NCBI GenBank assembly: GCA_030612385.1
Contig: JAUWNZ010000016.1
Location: 1 to 12,004, forward strand
Direction: 5' to 3'
Source: Pseudomonadota bacterium
GTDB lineage: Bacteria > Desulfobacterota > Syntrophia > Syntrophales > JADFWA01
DNA: 12,004 nucleotides
Below the pieces are notes generated by a model. The model worked only from the letters and a program-made list of their open reading frames with translations. It made no database searches and had not been told where the DNA came from. Made by a program: the position numbers and the translations under genes. Shown one piece after another: positions 1 to 4,561 of this stretch (position 1 is its first letter; the number at the start of each line of letters is the position of its first letter).

Positions 1-2
1 TA

Positions 3-260
3 TTCGAAATTAAACGAGGCCTTCGTCCTTCGGAGCGAAAGAAAATATTGCCTTTGTTCGACGCCTTAATCCGTCTCTCATTTGACGAAACTGTCTGGGA
101 TGCTGCTGGTGATTTAGATGCCTCGTTGCGCAAAAAAGGCATTACTATTCCGCCAATGGATGTCATGATCGCCCAGGTATGCCTGCATCATAAGGTTTCT
201 CTCTTTACCCTGGACGAACATTTTCGTTCAGTTCACGGGTTGAAAGTATTTGAACCATAG
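3..260 (+). CDS. PIN-domain (VapC-like) ribonuclease toxin, 5' end cut off by window edge
   Basis: The frame is open from the first base of the window, so this is the C-terminal 85 residues of a longer protein. Visible features are a basic helix (KRGLRPSERKK) and the pair of late acidic residues typical of PIN ribonucleases: Asp in PPMDVMIA and Asp in FTLDEHF near the end. The family is usually 125-140 residues, so about 50 residues, including the first catalytic Asp, lie upstream. PIN toxins of VapBC modules cut RNA and are held in check by an antitoxin normally encoded just upstream; that partner is outside the window. The protein ends in HGLKVFEP, and the last 19 codons recur as an isolated fragment at 1285-1344. 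The family call is firm; the exact target and whether the gene is intact cannot be judged. Confidence 0.8.
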   Translation, partial: FEIKRGLRPSERKKILPLFDALIRLSFDETVWDAAGDLDASLRKKGITIPPMDVMIAQVCLHHKVSLFTLDEHFRSVHGLKVFEP

Positions 261-308
261 GTTGTAATAGCTCGGCTAAACACAGTTTTCCAATCCCCGC
301 TTTTCTGC

Positions 309-337
309 TTGACAGGGAGAAGAGGAAAAATTATCGT
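309..337 (+). promoter_or_regulatory. Sigma-70-type promoter for the coiled-coil gene
   Basis: A perfect -35 box TTGACA (309-314) is followed after 17 nt by TATCGT (332-337), a 4/6 match to the -10 consensus. The predicted start is near 344, just before a strong Shine-Dalgarno GGAGG (351-355) and the ATG at 367. Position, spacing and direction all fit the gene that follows. Confidence 0.55.
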
Positions 338-366
338 AAACTACCAATGAGGAGGTAAAGAAAGAT

Positions 367-768
367 ATGAATATCAAAGATGCAGTTATGGCCGCGCTTA
401 AAGAACTGATTGTTCCTGATTTAGACAAGATAAGGGAAGGAAATAGTGAGATAAATGTCAGATTGGATCTGACAAACAAGAGATTGGATGACATCAACCT
501 TCACCTTGCAGACCAGAGCAGGCGCATCGATGAGACAAATAAGAGGATCGATGGAACCAACCAGAGGATCGATTCCGTAAGGGAGGAACTCACCCAGAGA
601 ATCGATTCAGTAAGGGAGGATCTTGGCGGTAAAATAGACAAGATAAACGTCAGGATGGACCGTCTTTATGAGGTTATCGTCAGGAGGGATGAATACCGGC
701 AGTTGGACAGGAGGGTAGTGAGTCTGGAGGAGGATGTGGGCGATCTGAAACAGAGAGCGGCTGTCTGA
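367..768 (+). CDS. Small coiled-coil protein of unknown function
   Basis: This 133-residue protein is not a member of a family I can name. After a short N-terminal helix (MNIKDAVMAALKEL) nearly everything from residue 25 to 130 is predicted coiled coil, built from repeats that begin R/K-I/M-D: RIDETNK, RIDGTNQ, RIDSVRE, RIDSVRE, KIDKINV, RMDRLYE. Spacing alternates between 7 and 11 residues, a heptad/hendecad mix. There is no signal peptide, membrane segment or cysteine, so a cytoplasmic oligomer is likely. The start is well supported by a GGAGG Shine-Dalgarno 11 nt upstream and by a promoter at 309-337; a bidirectional terminator follows at 890-925, so it is a one-gene unit. It lies right after a PIN toxin gene but has its own promoter, so a functional link is only speculation. 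Confidence 0.8.
   Translation: MNIKDAVMAALKELIVPDLDKIREGNSEINVRLDLTNKRLDDINLHLADQSRRIDETNKRIDGTNQRIDSVREELTQRIDSVREDLGGKIDKINVRMDRLYEVIVRRDEYRQLDRRVVSLEEDVGDLKQRAAV
563..628 (+). repeat. 33-bp tandem duplication inside the coiled-coil gene
   Basis: Two adjacent 33-bp units (563-595 and 596-628) encode RIDSVREELTQ and RIDSVREDLGG. The first 25 bases of the units are nearly identical in DNA, which points to a fairly recent in-frame duplication of an 11-residue coiled-coil module. Confidence 0.75.
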
Positions 769-801
769 ATGTAATTCCTTCAGCCACCTCCCTTTATTCT
801 C

Positions 802-827
802 ACGCAAAGCCGCAAAGATCGCAAAGG
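802..827 (+). repeat. GCAAAG-type short intergenic repeat
   Basis: Three successive CGCAAAG-like words occur here. The same phrase, reverse-complemented (GCGCCTTTGCG), occurs at 2505-2523 and 3494-3504, and a degenerate form sits near 10321-10340. It is one of several dispersed repeat families in the gaps of this window. Confidence 0.5.
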
Positions 828-889
828 ACAAAAGATAAAACCCTTAATGCCTTTGCATCAACCTTAAAATAAAGGGGAGAACAGAAGCC

Positions 890-925
890 AAAAGAGAATG
901 GGGCGGTTAAGCCCCCTTCTCTTTT
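890..925 (+). terminator. Bidirectional intrinsic terminator
   Basis: AAAAGAGAA (890-898) pairs with TTCTCTTTT (917-925), and GGGGC (900-904) pairs with GCCCC (911-915), with one mismatch between the two blocks and a 6-nt loop. This gives a 14-bp paired stem with a T-run on both strands. It lies 122 nt after the coiled-coil gene stop and could equally stop transcription coming from the right. A related hairpin is at 1533-1583. Confidence 0.7.
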
Positions 926-947
926 AAGCGACTGCCGGGATCGGGTC

Positions 948-971
948 TGTCAAGAGTGCAGGCCTGACCCC
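948..971 (+). repeat. Dispersed 24-nt repeat, copy 1
   Basis: This 24-nt segment matches 1580-1603 at 21 of 24 positions in the same orientation. Both copies lie just right of a GGGGC hairpin terminator, so hairpin plus repeat has been duplicated as a unit. It contains the palindrome CAGGCCTG. I associate such sequences with the surroundings of REP-associated Y1 transposases in related genomes, from memory only. Confidence 0.55.
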
Positions 972-990
972 TATTTTACTGAGCCTGCGA

Positions 991-1248
991 CTATACCATC
1001 GACTCTGTCCAGCCGTGCTTTTCAGCAACCTGGGAAACTGTGAAGCCTCTTGATAAATCGGTATTTGGCTGATTTGGCAGTGTTGCCATTTTGGCCAAAT
1101 GATTACGAATCGTTTCTCTGATCTGTCCCAATCTCTCTGCAATCCGGTCCTGCGGGATACCGAGGCGGTTCATGCGGATGTGCGCAAACAGCTTGTAATC
1201 GGGATTCAGGAAATCTTGATTCAAGAATAAAGATTTGCCCCCCCCCAT
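991..1248 (-). pseudogene. Decayed fragment of a gene with a helix-turn-helix segment
   Basis: The minus strand encodes up to 85 residues with a clear helix-turn-helix stretch (IPQDRIAERLGQIRETIRNHL) followed by RGFTVSQVAEKHGW. The reading frame stops at TAG right after TESMV, and the next codons continue as S-Q-A-Q before a second stop. From memory, proteins with this segment continue WSLALEG after ESMV and belong to a ParB-like/DNA-methyltransferase family; TGG to TAG and CTG to CAG changes would explain what is seen. The 5' end runs into a run of nine C (1238-1246 on the plus strand) and no Shine-Dalgarno or promoter is visible. It is therefore best read as a gene remnant. The family name is uncertain, but the helix-turn-helix and the lack of both gene ends are directly visible. 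Confidence 0.5.
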
Positions 1249-1284
1249 CTACCTAATTTAGTATTGTGTCCCCGGAATTACCCT

Positions 1285-1344
1285 CTCTTTACCCTGGATG
1301 AACATTTTCGTTCGGTTCACGGATTGAAAGTGTTCGAGCCATAA
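1285..1344 (+). pseudogene. Orphan 3' tail of a second vapC-like gene
   Basis: The last 19 codons plus stop of the PIN gene at 3-260 are repeated here. All 19 amino acids (LFTLDEHF to KVFEP) are identical, while six codons differ at their third base and the stop is TAA instead of TAG. Upstream sequence does not continue the homology, so the rest of this paralogue has been lost. It cannot make a toxin. Confidence 0.85.
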
Positions 1345-1375
1345 GCTATGGGTCAGGAACTGGGACTTGACAGTG

Positions 1376-1397
1376 TTCCCATGCTCCTGCGTGGGAA
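1376..1397 (+). repeat. REP-like hairpin
   Basis: TTCCCATGC (1376-1384) pairs with GCGTGGGAA (1389-1397) through 9 bp, one of them G-T, around the loop TCCT. It lies in the gene-free stretch between the vapC tail and the pilin terminator and has no T-run, so it is a repeat-type palindrome rather than a terminator. Confidence 0.5.
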
Positions 1398-1441
1398 TGC
1401 ATATAGCTGTTGAATGTTCGATATCGGGTGTTTGTTTTTTT

Positions 1442-1484
1442 ATTCGACGTTGGATGTTCGATGTTCGATGTTGGACGTTCATCT
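1442..1484 (+). repeat. GATGTTC heptamer array, left inverted-repeat arm around the pilin gene
   Basis: Five 7-bp units of the type GATGTTC/GACGTTG in tandem. The 43-nt array matches the reverse complement of 2396-2438 at 40 of 43 positions, so the two form inverted arms around the pilin gene, its promoter and its terminator. Confidence 0.7.
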
Positions 1485-1532
1485 TTCCCTCTGTGCAGTT
1501 TTCCCGTGATTTGTTGCAGGCGATCCTGCCGC

Positions 1533-1583
1533 GACAACTTAAAAAAAGGGGGCGATTAAGCCCCCTTTTCTTTTAAGGTTGTC
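1533..1583 (-). terminator. Pilin gene terminator (can act on both strands)
   Basis: GGGGGC (1548-1553) pairs with GCCCCC (1560-1565) around GATTAA. The stem extends outward through A/T pairs and then GACAAC with GTTGTC at the base, with small bulges. On the minus strand the hairpin is followed by a T-run (A-run at 1541-1547) and sits about 45 nt past the pilin stop. It resembles the terminator at 890-925 and shares the downstream 24-nt repeat. Confidence 0.7.
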
Positions 1584-1603
1584 AAGAGTGTAGCCCCGAC
1601 CCC
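1580..1603 (+). repeat. Dispersed 24-nt repeat, copy 2
   Basis: It matches 948-971 at 21 of 24 positions in the same orientation. It overlaps the base of the pilin terminator stem. Confidence 0.55.
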
Positions 1604-1628
1604 ACTTCCCCGTGACCTCCTTTTACCA

Positions 1629-2030
1629 TTACGGAGTATATACAGTTTGACCGGTTGTACTGTCGAACTCAACTTTAGCAGTGTCGGATGTCAACTTACC
1701 AGATGTGACTGTCACTGCAAAGCCTGTGGCTATAGTACCTGTTGCGCCTTTAGCAAGTGCAACTGAATTGCCTGCCGAATAAGTTGACGGAAGACCAGGA
1801 AGATTTGTATCAGTTGTCGTGTACGAATCATAATCCACAAAGTAAGCCTCTTCGGCAATCCTGACGCTGTTGCAGTCCGCCTTCATCGAGGCGACATAGG
1901 CCCTTTCCCTGTACGCCGCAAACTGCGGGATGGCGATTGCCGCCAGGATTCCGATGATCGCCACAACGATCATAAGTTCGATCAGTGTAAAACCTTTTTG
2001 ATTCTTCATCTCGTTCATTTTCATCAACAT
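1629..2030 (-). CDS. pilA: Type IV pilin, PilA-like
   Basis: This 133-residue prepilin has a 13-residue leader ending in KG, then FTLIELMIVVAIIGILAAIAIP, the class III signal and N-terminal assembly helix of type IV pilins, with Glu5 present. Prepilin peptidase should cut after Gly13 and methylate Phe1, leaving a 120-residue mature pilin. Aromatic residues fall at mature positions 1, 24, 27, 32, 51 and 57, the places known from the short Geobacter PilA, plus Tyr50 and Tyr54. The C-terminal half is Gly/Thr/Ser-rich and has no cysteine pair, so no disulfide loop. The start is set by AGGAGGT (2037-2043 in plus coordinates) 6 nt before ATG. No other pilus gene is adjacent. Pseudopilin (GspG type) is a possible alternative, but the calcium-site and WG features of GspG are not seen. 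Confidence 0.88.
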   Translation of the reverse strand: MLMKMNEMKNQKGFTLIELMIVVAIIGILAAIAIPQFAAYRERAYVASMKADCNSVRIAEEAYFVDYDSYTTTDTNLPGLPSTYSAGNSVALAKGATGTIATGFAVTVTSGKLTSDTAKVEFDSTTGQTVYTP

Positions 2031-2210
2031 GATGTAACCTCCTGTTTTTTAGTTTGTTTGGTGAAAGCCTTCTTTCATCAGTTTAACCGTGAACCGTGAA
2101 CCTTGAACCCCTTGAACCTGAGCAGTTTGTCCCTGCCACCGGTTTTGAATCGCCTCCTTCCTCTTTTTTTTAATTTCCATAAACATGTTTTCTCTGTTGC
2201 CTTTACAGTA

Positions 2211-2226
2211 AGCAATTCACATGCCA
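2211..2226 (-). promoter_or_regulatory. Sigma-54 (-24/-12) promoter upstream of the pilin gene
   Basis: Read on the minus strand the sequence is TGGCATGTGAATTGCT, one base off the consensus TGGCACG-N4-TTGCW, with the required 10 nt between GG and GC. Transcription would start near 2200 and leave a leader of about 170 nt before the pilin ATG. PilA genes of Myxococcus, Geobacter and Pseudomonas are known to use sigma-54 with the activator PilR. Confidence 0.65.
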
Positions 2227-2276
2227 GATTATTTTTCAAGACGCCGGATATCTGCTCTATCGATAATGTCTTTAAT

Positions 2277-2289
2277 TATCAAGGTCTTT
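2277..2289 (+). promoter_or_regulatory. Possible IHF site between pilin promoter and upstream sites
   Basis: TATCAAGGTCTTT matches 12 of 13 positions of the IHF consensus WATCAANNNNTTR. It is centred about 83 bp upstream of the predicted start, where IHF normally bends sigma-54 promoters. The region is AT-rich, so chance is possible. Confidence 0.3.
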
Positions 2290-2346
2290 GCGGGGATAAT
2301 TTCCGCCCGACAGGATTTTGACCTGTCTTTGCGATGGGGAATGCCG

Positions 2347-2377
2347 GTGATTTTCACCCTTTATACGTGATTTTCAC
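2347..2377. promoter_or_regulatory. Tandem GTGATTTTCAC sites, candidate activator binding sites
   Basis: The 11-mer GTGATTTTCAC, itself an imperfect palindrome (GTGA-N3-TCAC), occurs at 2347-2357 and 2367-2377, exactly 20 bp apart and so on nearly the same face of the helix. The pair lies about 150-170 bp upstream of the predicted pilin start, the usual place for enhancer-binding activators of sigma-54. Confidence 0.5.
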
Positions 2378-2395
2378 GGGAGGAGATCAATTAAA

Positions 2396-2438
2396 AGATG
2401 AACGTCCAACATCGAACATCGAACATCGAATGTTGAAT
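2396..2438 (-). repeat. GATGTTC heptamer array, right inverted-repeat arm around the pilin gene
   Basis: It is the reverse complement of 1442-1484 with three mismatches in 43 nt. Together the arms enclose the pilin gene with its promoter, upstream sites and terminator. Confidence 0.7.
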
Positions 2439-2490
2439 GGGGAAAGATGAAGAGACAGAGGTTGAATGTTCGGGGTATTCGATACTTTAA

Positions 2491-2594
2491 TTTCTTTTCT
2501 TTCTGCGCCTTTGCGCCTTTGCGTGAGACCTTTTTCATTCGATGTTCATCTTTGTATTTAAAACTTATCTGCGTGAATCTGTGGCTGAGTAGTT
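2491..2594 (+). repeat. About 100-bp dispersed repeat, copy 1
   Basis: It is nearly identical to 3480-3585. The two copies differ by unit-sized indels: an extra GCGCCTTT here, an extra GCGTGAATCT in the other. The right part (TTTGTATTTAAA to GGCTGAGTAGTT) is related to the arm of the miniature elements at 6342 and 8317. Confidence 0.75.
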
Positions 2595-2595
2595 T

Positions 2596-2634
2596 GTAGG
2601 GTGGATTAAGCGGAGCGAATCCACCGAAAACTCT
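2596..2634 (-). repeat. GGTGGATT/AATCCACC palindromic repeat, copy 1
   Basis: GGTGGATT (2600-2607) and AATCCACC (2618-2625) form an 8-bp stem. The whole 39-nt block, with the tail AGAGTTTTC, recurs in the opposite orientation at 10359-10397, and a degenerate copy is at 3443-3479. This is a widely scattered palindromic repeat type. Confidence 0.65.
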
Positions 2635-2677
2635 GATTGCTTCTGTTCGCCTGAAAAACATGAATTTCATTGCGCTA

Positions 2678-2707
2678 TTGACAGCCAGCCATATAGGTGT
2701 ATATAAT
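2678..2707 (+). promoter_or_regulatory. hicAB promoter, probably giving a leaderless mRNA
   Basis: It has perfect TTGACA (2678-2683) and TATAAT (2702-2707) boxes with an 18-nt spacer. The expected start is 2713-2715, which is the hicA ATG (2715), and no Shine-Dalgarno precedes that ATG. Confidence 0.75.
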
Positions 2708-2716
2708 ACATACTAT
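2693..2716. promoter_or_regulatory. Operator-like inverted repeat over the hicAB -10 box
   Basis: ATAG-N-TGTAT (2693-2702) is mirrored by ATACA-NN-CTAT (2706-2716). The repeat covers the -10 box and the start codon. HicB proteins with a ribbon-helix-helix domain repress their own promoter, so this is a likely HicB site. Confidence 0.45.
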
Positions 2717-2904
2717 GAAGAGTGGGGAAATAATACAAAGGTTGAAACGGGATGGGTGGATTCTCCATCATACAAAAAGGAGACCATCATCAATTCAAAC
2801 ATCCTGAAAAAATAGGTAAAGTCACTGTTCTCCACCCCAAGAAAGATCTGCCTGTTGGCACTCTTCGCAATATTTACCGGCAGGCTGGTTGGAAATGGAG
2901 GTGA
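2715..2904 (+). pseudogene. hicA: HicA mRNA-interferase toxin, frameshifted by one extra base
   Basis: Translation from ATG 2715 gives MKSGEIIQRLKRDGWILHHT, a typical HicA start with a double-stranded-RNA-binding-like fold, then goes out of frame at an A-run (2774-2778) and stops at TGA about 30 codons in. Dropping one A restores GDHHQFKHPEK, with the conserved catalytic His, then VTVLHPKKDLPVGTLRNIYRQAGW and a stop at 2904. The restored protein is 62 residues, normal for HicA. HicA cleaves mRNA and tmRNA. The stop lies 4 nt before the hicB ATG, as in a normal hicAB operon. All other key residues remain, so the frameshift is recent, a sequencing error, or bypassed by slippage on the A-run. 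Confidence 0.85.
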
Positions 2905-2908
2905 AATT

Positions 2909-3310
2909 ATGAAATATCCGGTGGTAATACATAAGGATGAAAAATCAGATTATGGTGTTACGTTTCCAGATTTACCAGGTTGTTTCTCAGCTGGAGAGAC
3001 AATTGAAGAGGCTTTAACCAATGCCCAGGAAGCGGCAGAATGTCATATCGAAGGTATTTTACTCGACTCTGAGCCTATCCCTGTTGCTACAACCATAGAA
3101 AAATATAAAGATAATCCTGACTTCAAAGACGGTATATGGGCACTTGTTGATGTAGGCATCAGCAAACTTTCTCTCAAATCAAAGAGGGTCAATATAACCA
3201 TGCCGGAAAGGTTGTTAAATTCGGTCGATTATTTTGCAAAAAAACATGGAGAAACCCGCTCAGGTCTTTTGACGCAAGCAGTTACAGAGTACATGTCATC
3301 ACGTCAATAA
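2909..3310 (+). CDS. hicB: HicB antitoxin
   Basis: The 133-residue protein has the HicB layout. The N-terminal part (residues 1-65; YPVVIHKDE, FPDLPGCFSAGETIEEAL) is the partial RNase H-like fold that blocks HicA, and a C-terminal ribbon-helix-helix (about 92-130; RVNITMPERLLNSVDYFAKKHGETRSGLL) binds DNA. The start at ATG 2909 is chosen because GGAGGTG lies 5 nt upstream and family proteins begin MKYPVVI. The frame is open further upstream from TTG 2855, but that part is hicA read out of frame. It is co-transcribed with hicA and likely represses the promoter at 2678-2707. Since the toxin frame is broken, HicB may now act only as a repressor or against related HicA proteins elsewhere. Confidence 0.92.
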   Translation: MKYPVVIHKDEKSDYGVTFPDLPGCFSAGETIEEALTNAQEAAECHIEGILLDSEPIPVATTIEKYKDNPDFKDGIWALVDVGISKLSLKSKRVNITMPERLLNSVDYFAKKHGETRSGLLTQAVTEYMSSRQ

Positions 3311-3351
3311 AACGGGAAAATGGCGAACCAGTCTCTACACTTGACCGCAAG

Positions 3352-3384
3352 GGGCGCACGGGCTTAATGCCTGTTGCCCTTTTT
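3352..3384 (+). terminator. hicAB intrinsic terminator
   Basis: ACGGGC (3358-3363) pairs with GCCTGT (3369-3374) around TTAAT, and GGGC (3352-3355) pairs with GCCC (3376-3379), with a small bulge. Five T follow (3380-3384). It begins 41 nt after the hicB stop. Confidence 0.7.
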
Positions 3385-3442
3385 GTGTTTCTGGTGCTTC
3401 TTGTTTCAAATTCTGAGTCCCCTTCCGGCAAGTGAGCTTATC

Positions 3443-3479
3443 GGCGGATTCGTCGCTTATGCTTCTTAATCCACCCTAC
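3443..3479 (+). repeat. GGTGGATT/AATCCACC palindromic repeat, degenerate copy
   Basis: It reads GGCGGATTCG, then an interrupted middle, then TTAATCCACCCTAC, matching 10369-10397 with a few substitutions and an insertion of about 7 nt. It abuts copy 2 of the 100-bp repeat, as the 2596 copy abuts copy 1. Confidence 0.5.
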
Positions 3480-3585
3480 TTTCTTTTCTTTCTGCGCCTT
3501 TGCGTGAGACCTTTTTCATTCGATGTTCATCTTTGTATTTAAAACTTATCTGCGTGAATCTGCGTGAATCCGTGGCTGAGTAGTT
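3480..3585 (+). repeat. About 100-bp dispersed repeat, copy 2
   Basis: It is a direct repeat of 2491-2594 with two unit-length indels. The two copies flank the hicAB pair, so recombination between them would delete the module. The end GGCTGAGTAGTTAC matches the terminal sequence of the miniature elements. Confidence 0.75.
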
Positions 3586-3653
3586 ACGGAGCAGGAACGG
3601 CAAAAAAAAGGAGGGGTCTTCAGTTTCGGGTTTCGACCTCTGGTTCCCGACTA

Positions 3654-4061
3654 TTACACAATCCCAAAGCCTTCATCCGCGAAATGTCTGTCAAAACAGA
3701 AGGCTCTGTCGCTCCGGCGCTGCCGCATAGCAACGAAGCTTACGCAGTCCACAAGGCTTAACTTTCTTTTACCCAGGCTTAGCCAGAGTTCAAAAGATAG
3801 ACGATGCAAATATTCATTAGCCCACAAGACCTCCACTACACTTAGAACATCCCCATACCAGAGGCTTGCGGCGTCAAAACCAAGCCGGTTCTGCAAGAGG
3901 GCCATCGTTTCCAGAACAACATAGTTGGTGGTTAGAAGCCGGGAATTTTCTTTTATTAACGAAGTCCACAGGGCCGCCGCTTCCGCATGATGTTTATCGG
4001 AACTGTCCATAAGAGCATAGAATGCCGATGTATCCACGAATACTGTATTATTTGCCGTCAT
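3654..4061 (-). CDS. vapC: VapC-like PIN-domain ribonuclease toxin
   Basis: The 135-residue protein has all four acidic residues expected of an active PIN ribonuclease: Asp10 (FVDTSAFYALM), Glu51 (VVLETMALL), Asp105 (SLVDCVSFVAM) and Asp124 (FCFDRHF). VapC toxins cut tRNA or rRNA with magnesium. The start is taken at ATG 4059-4061 because AGGAA lies 7 nt upstream and the product begins just before the first catalytic strand; an in-frame ATG 24 nt further upstream has no ribosome site. The start overlaps the antitoxin gene by 14 nt, which suggests translational coupling. It differs in sequence from the PIN gene at 3-260, so the two are separate families. Length and motifs are complete and it should be functional. 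Confidence 0.92.
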   Translation of the reverse strand: MTANNTVFVDTSAFYALMDSSDKHHAEAAALWTSLIKENSRLLTTNYVVLETMALLQNRLGFDAASLWYGDVLSVVEVLWANEYLHRLSFELWLSLGKRKLSLVDCVSFVAMRQRRSDRAFCFDRHFADEGFGIV

Positions 4062-4308
4062 GATGATTTCCTGTTTTGTAAGCATCTGTCAGATAGTCAT
4101 CGTGCCGTTCGGAGATGTCGGGGTATCCGGAAGCAAAACGCCCGACAGCGGCCAGCGCTCTCTTTTTGAGGGAGTTTCGTTCCCCGCTAACACGATAGAA
4201 GTTGATGCTGTCCCGTATCAGCCGGGAAACGGACACCCCCCTTTCCTTTGCCGCAGCCTTCAACCACTCCGCCTGCTGATCTTCAATTTGAACCTGTGTG
4301 CGTATCAT
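4048..4308 (-). CDS. vapB: VapB-like ribbon-helix-helix antitoxin
   Basis: This 86-residue protein starts with a strand and two helices typical of ribbon-helix-helix DNA binders (IRTQVQIEDQQAEWLKAAAKERGVSVSRLIRDSINFY). It ends with a tail (GRFASGYPDISERHDDYLTDAY) of the kind that wraps around a PIN toxin. The start at 4306-4308 is favoured because GGAGG (4317-4321) lies 8 nt upstream; a GTG five codons earlier overlaps that site and is unlikely. It is the first gene of the vapBC operon and reads into vapC with a 14-nt overlap. With VapC it probably represses the promoter at 4344-4372. Confidence 0.9.
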   Translation of the reverse strand: MIRTQVQIEDQQAEWLKAAAKERGVSVSRLIRDSINFYRVSGERNSLKKRALAAVGRFASGYPDISERHDDYLTDAYKTGNHHDGK

Positions 4309-4337
4309 AATAAATGCCTCCACGATTACATCATTTA

Positions 4338-4360
4338 CACATCATGATAACACCGATGTG
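4338..4360. promoter_or_regulatory. Operator-like inverted repeat at the vapBC promoter
   Basis: CACATC (4338-4343) and GATGTG (4355-4360) are inverted arms 11 nt apart spanning the -10 box. This placement suits autorepression by the VapB ribbon-helix-helix domain. Confidence 0.4.
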
Positions 4361-4372
4361 CGGACACGTCAA
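4344..4372 (-). promoter_or_regulatory. vapBC promoter
   Basis: On the minus strand TTGACG (4367-4372) and TATCAT (4344-4349) are separated by 17 nt, each a 5/6 consensus match. Transcription would start near 4337, about 30 nt before the vapB ATG. Confidence 0.65.
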
Positions 4373-4424
4373 GAACAAATTACTGTTGTCGGCCGGCGGC
4401 TTATCCTTATGTGTTCACTTGAAA

Positions 4425-4454
4425 CCTGTCTGCGCGTGTCCGCACGCAGGCAGG
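4425..4454. repeat. Palindromic repeat in the vapB-ubiB gap
   Basis: CCTGTCTGCG-C-GTG pairs with CACGCAGGCAGG around TCCG, giving 12 bp with one bulge and one G-T pair. It is followed by the phrase ATCTTGTTTATCCTGTTATC at about 4471-4490, which looks like a common intergenic repeat. The rest of 4373-4530 shows no gene. Confidence 0.5.
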
Positions 4455-4532
4455 CGTACAGGCGGGCAAAATCTTGTTTATCCTGTTATCCTGTCAGAGT
4501 TTTTTAAAGGGCTAAAGTGTTACGAAAACAGT

Positions 4533-4561
4533 TGCAAGTCTTTCTTTCTTAGGGGATACTT
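4533..4561 (+). promoter_or_regulatory. Weak candidate promoter for ubiB
   Basis: TTGCAA (4533-4538) and GATACT (4556-4561) are separated by 17 nt, each a 4/6 match. It is the best candidate between the repeats and the ubiB start. Confidence 0.3.

Noticed and set aside
1442..1484. CRISPR array
   Set aside because: The tandem units are only 7 bp and have no spacers.
2122..2140. Another -24/-12-like sequence on the minus strand (GGTGGCAGGGACAAACTGC)
   Set aside because: GG and GC are 12 nt apart rather than the required 10; the site at 2211-2226 fits far better.
2103..2321. Open frame of 72 codons on the plus strand upstream of the pilin
   Set aside because: It lies over the pilin control region, has no ribosome site and no protein-like composition.
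2374..2670. Open frame of 98 codons on the minus strand
   Set aside because: It runs through the heptamer array, the 100-bp repeat and the GGTGGATT palindrome; similar chance frames appear in other repeat copies.
3564..3761. Open frame of 65 codons on the plus strand
   Set aside because: It starts in a repeat and overlaps the 3' end of vapC antisense; no ribosome site.
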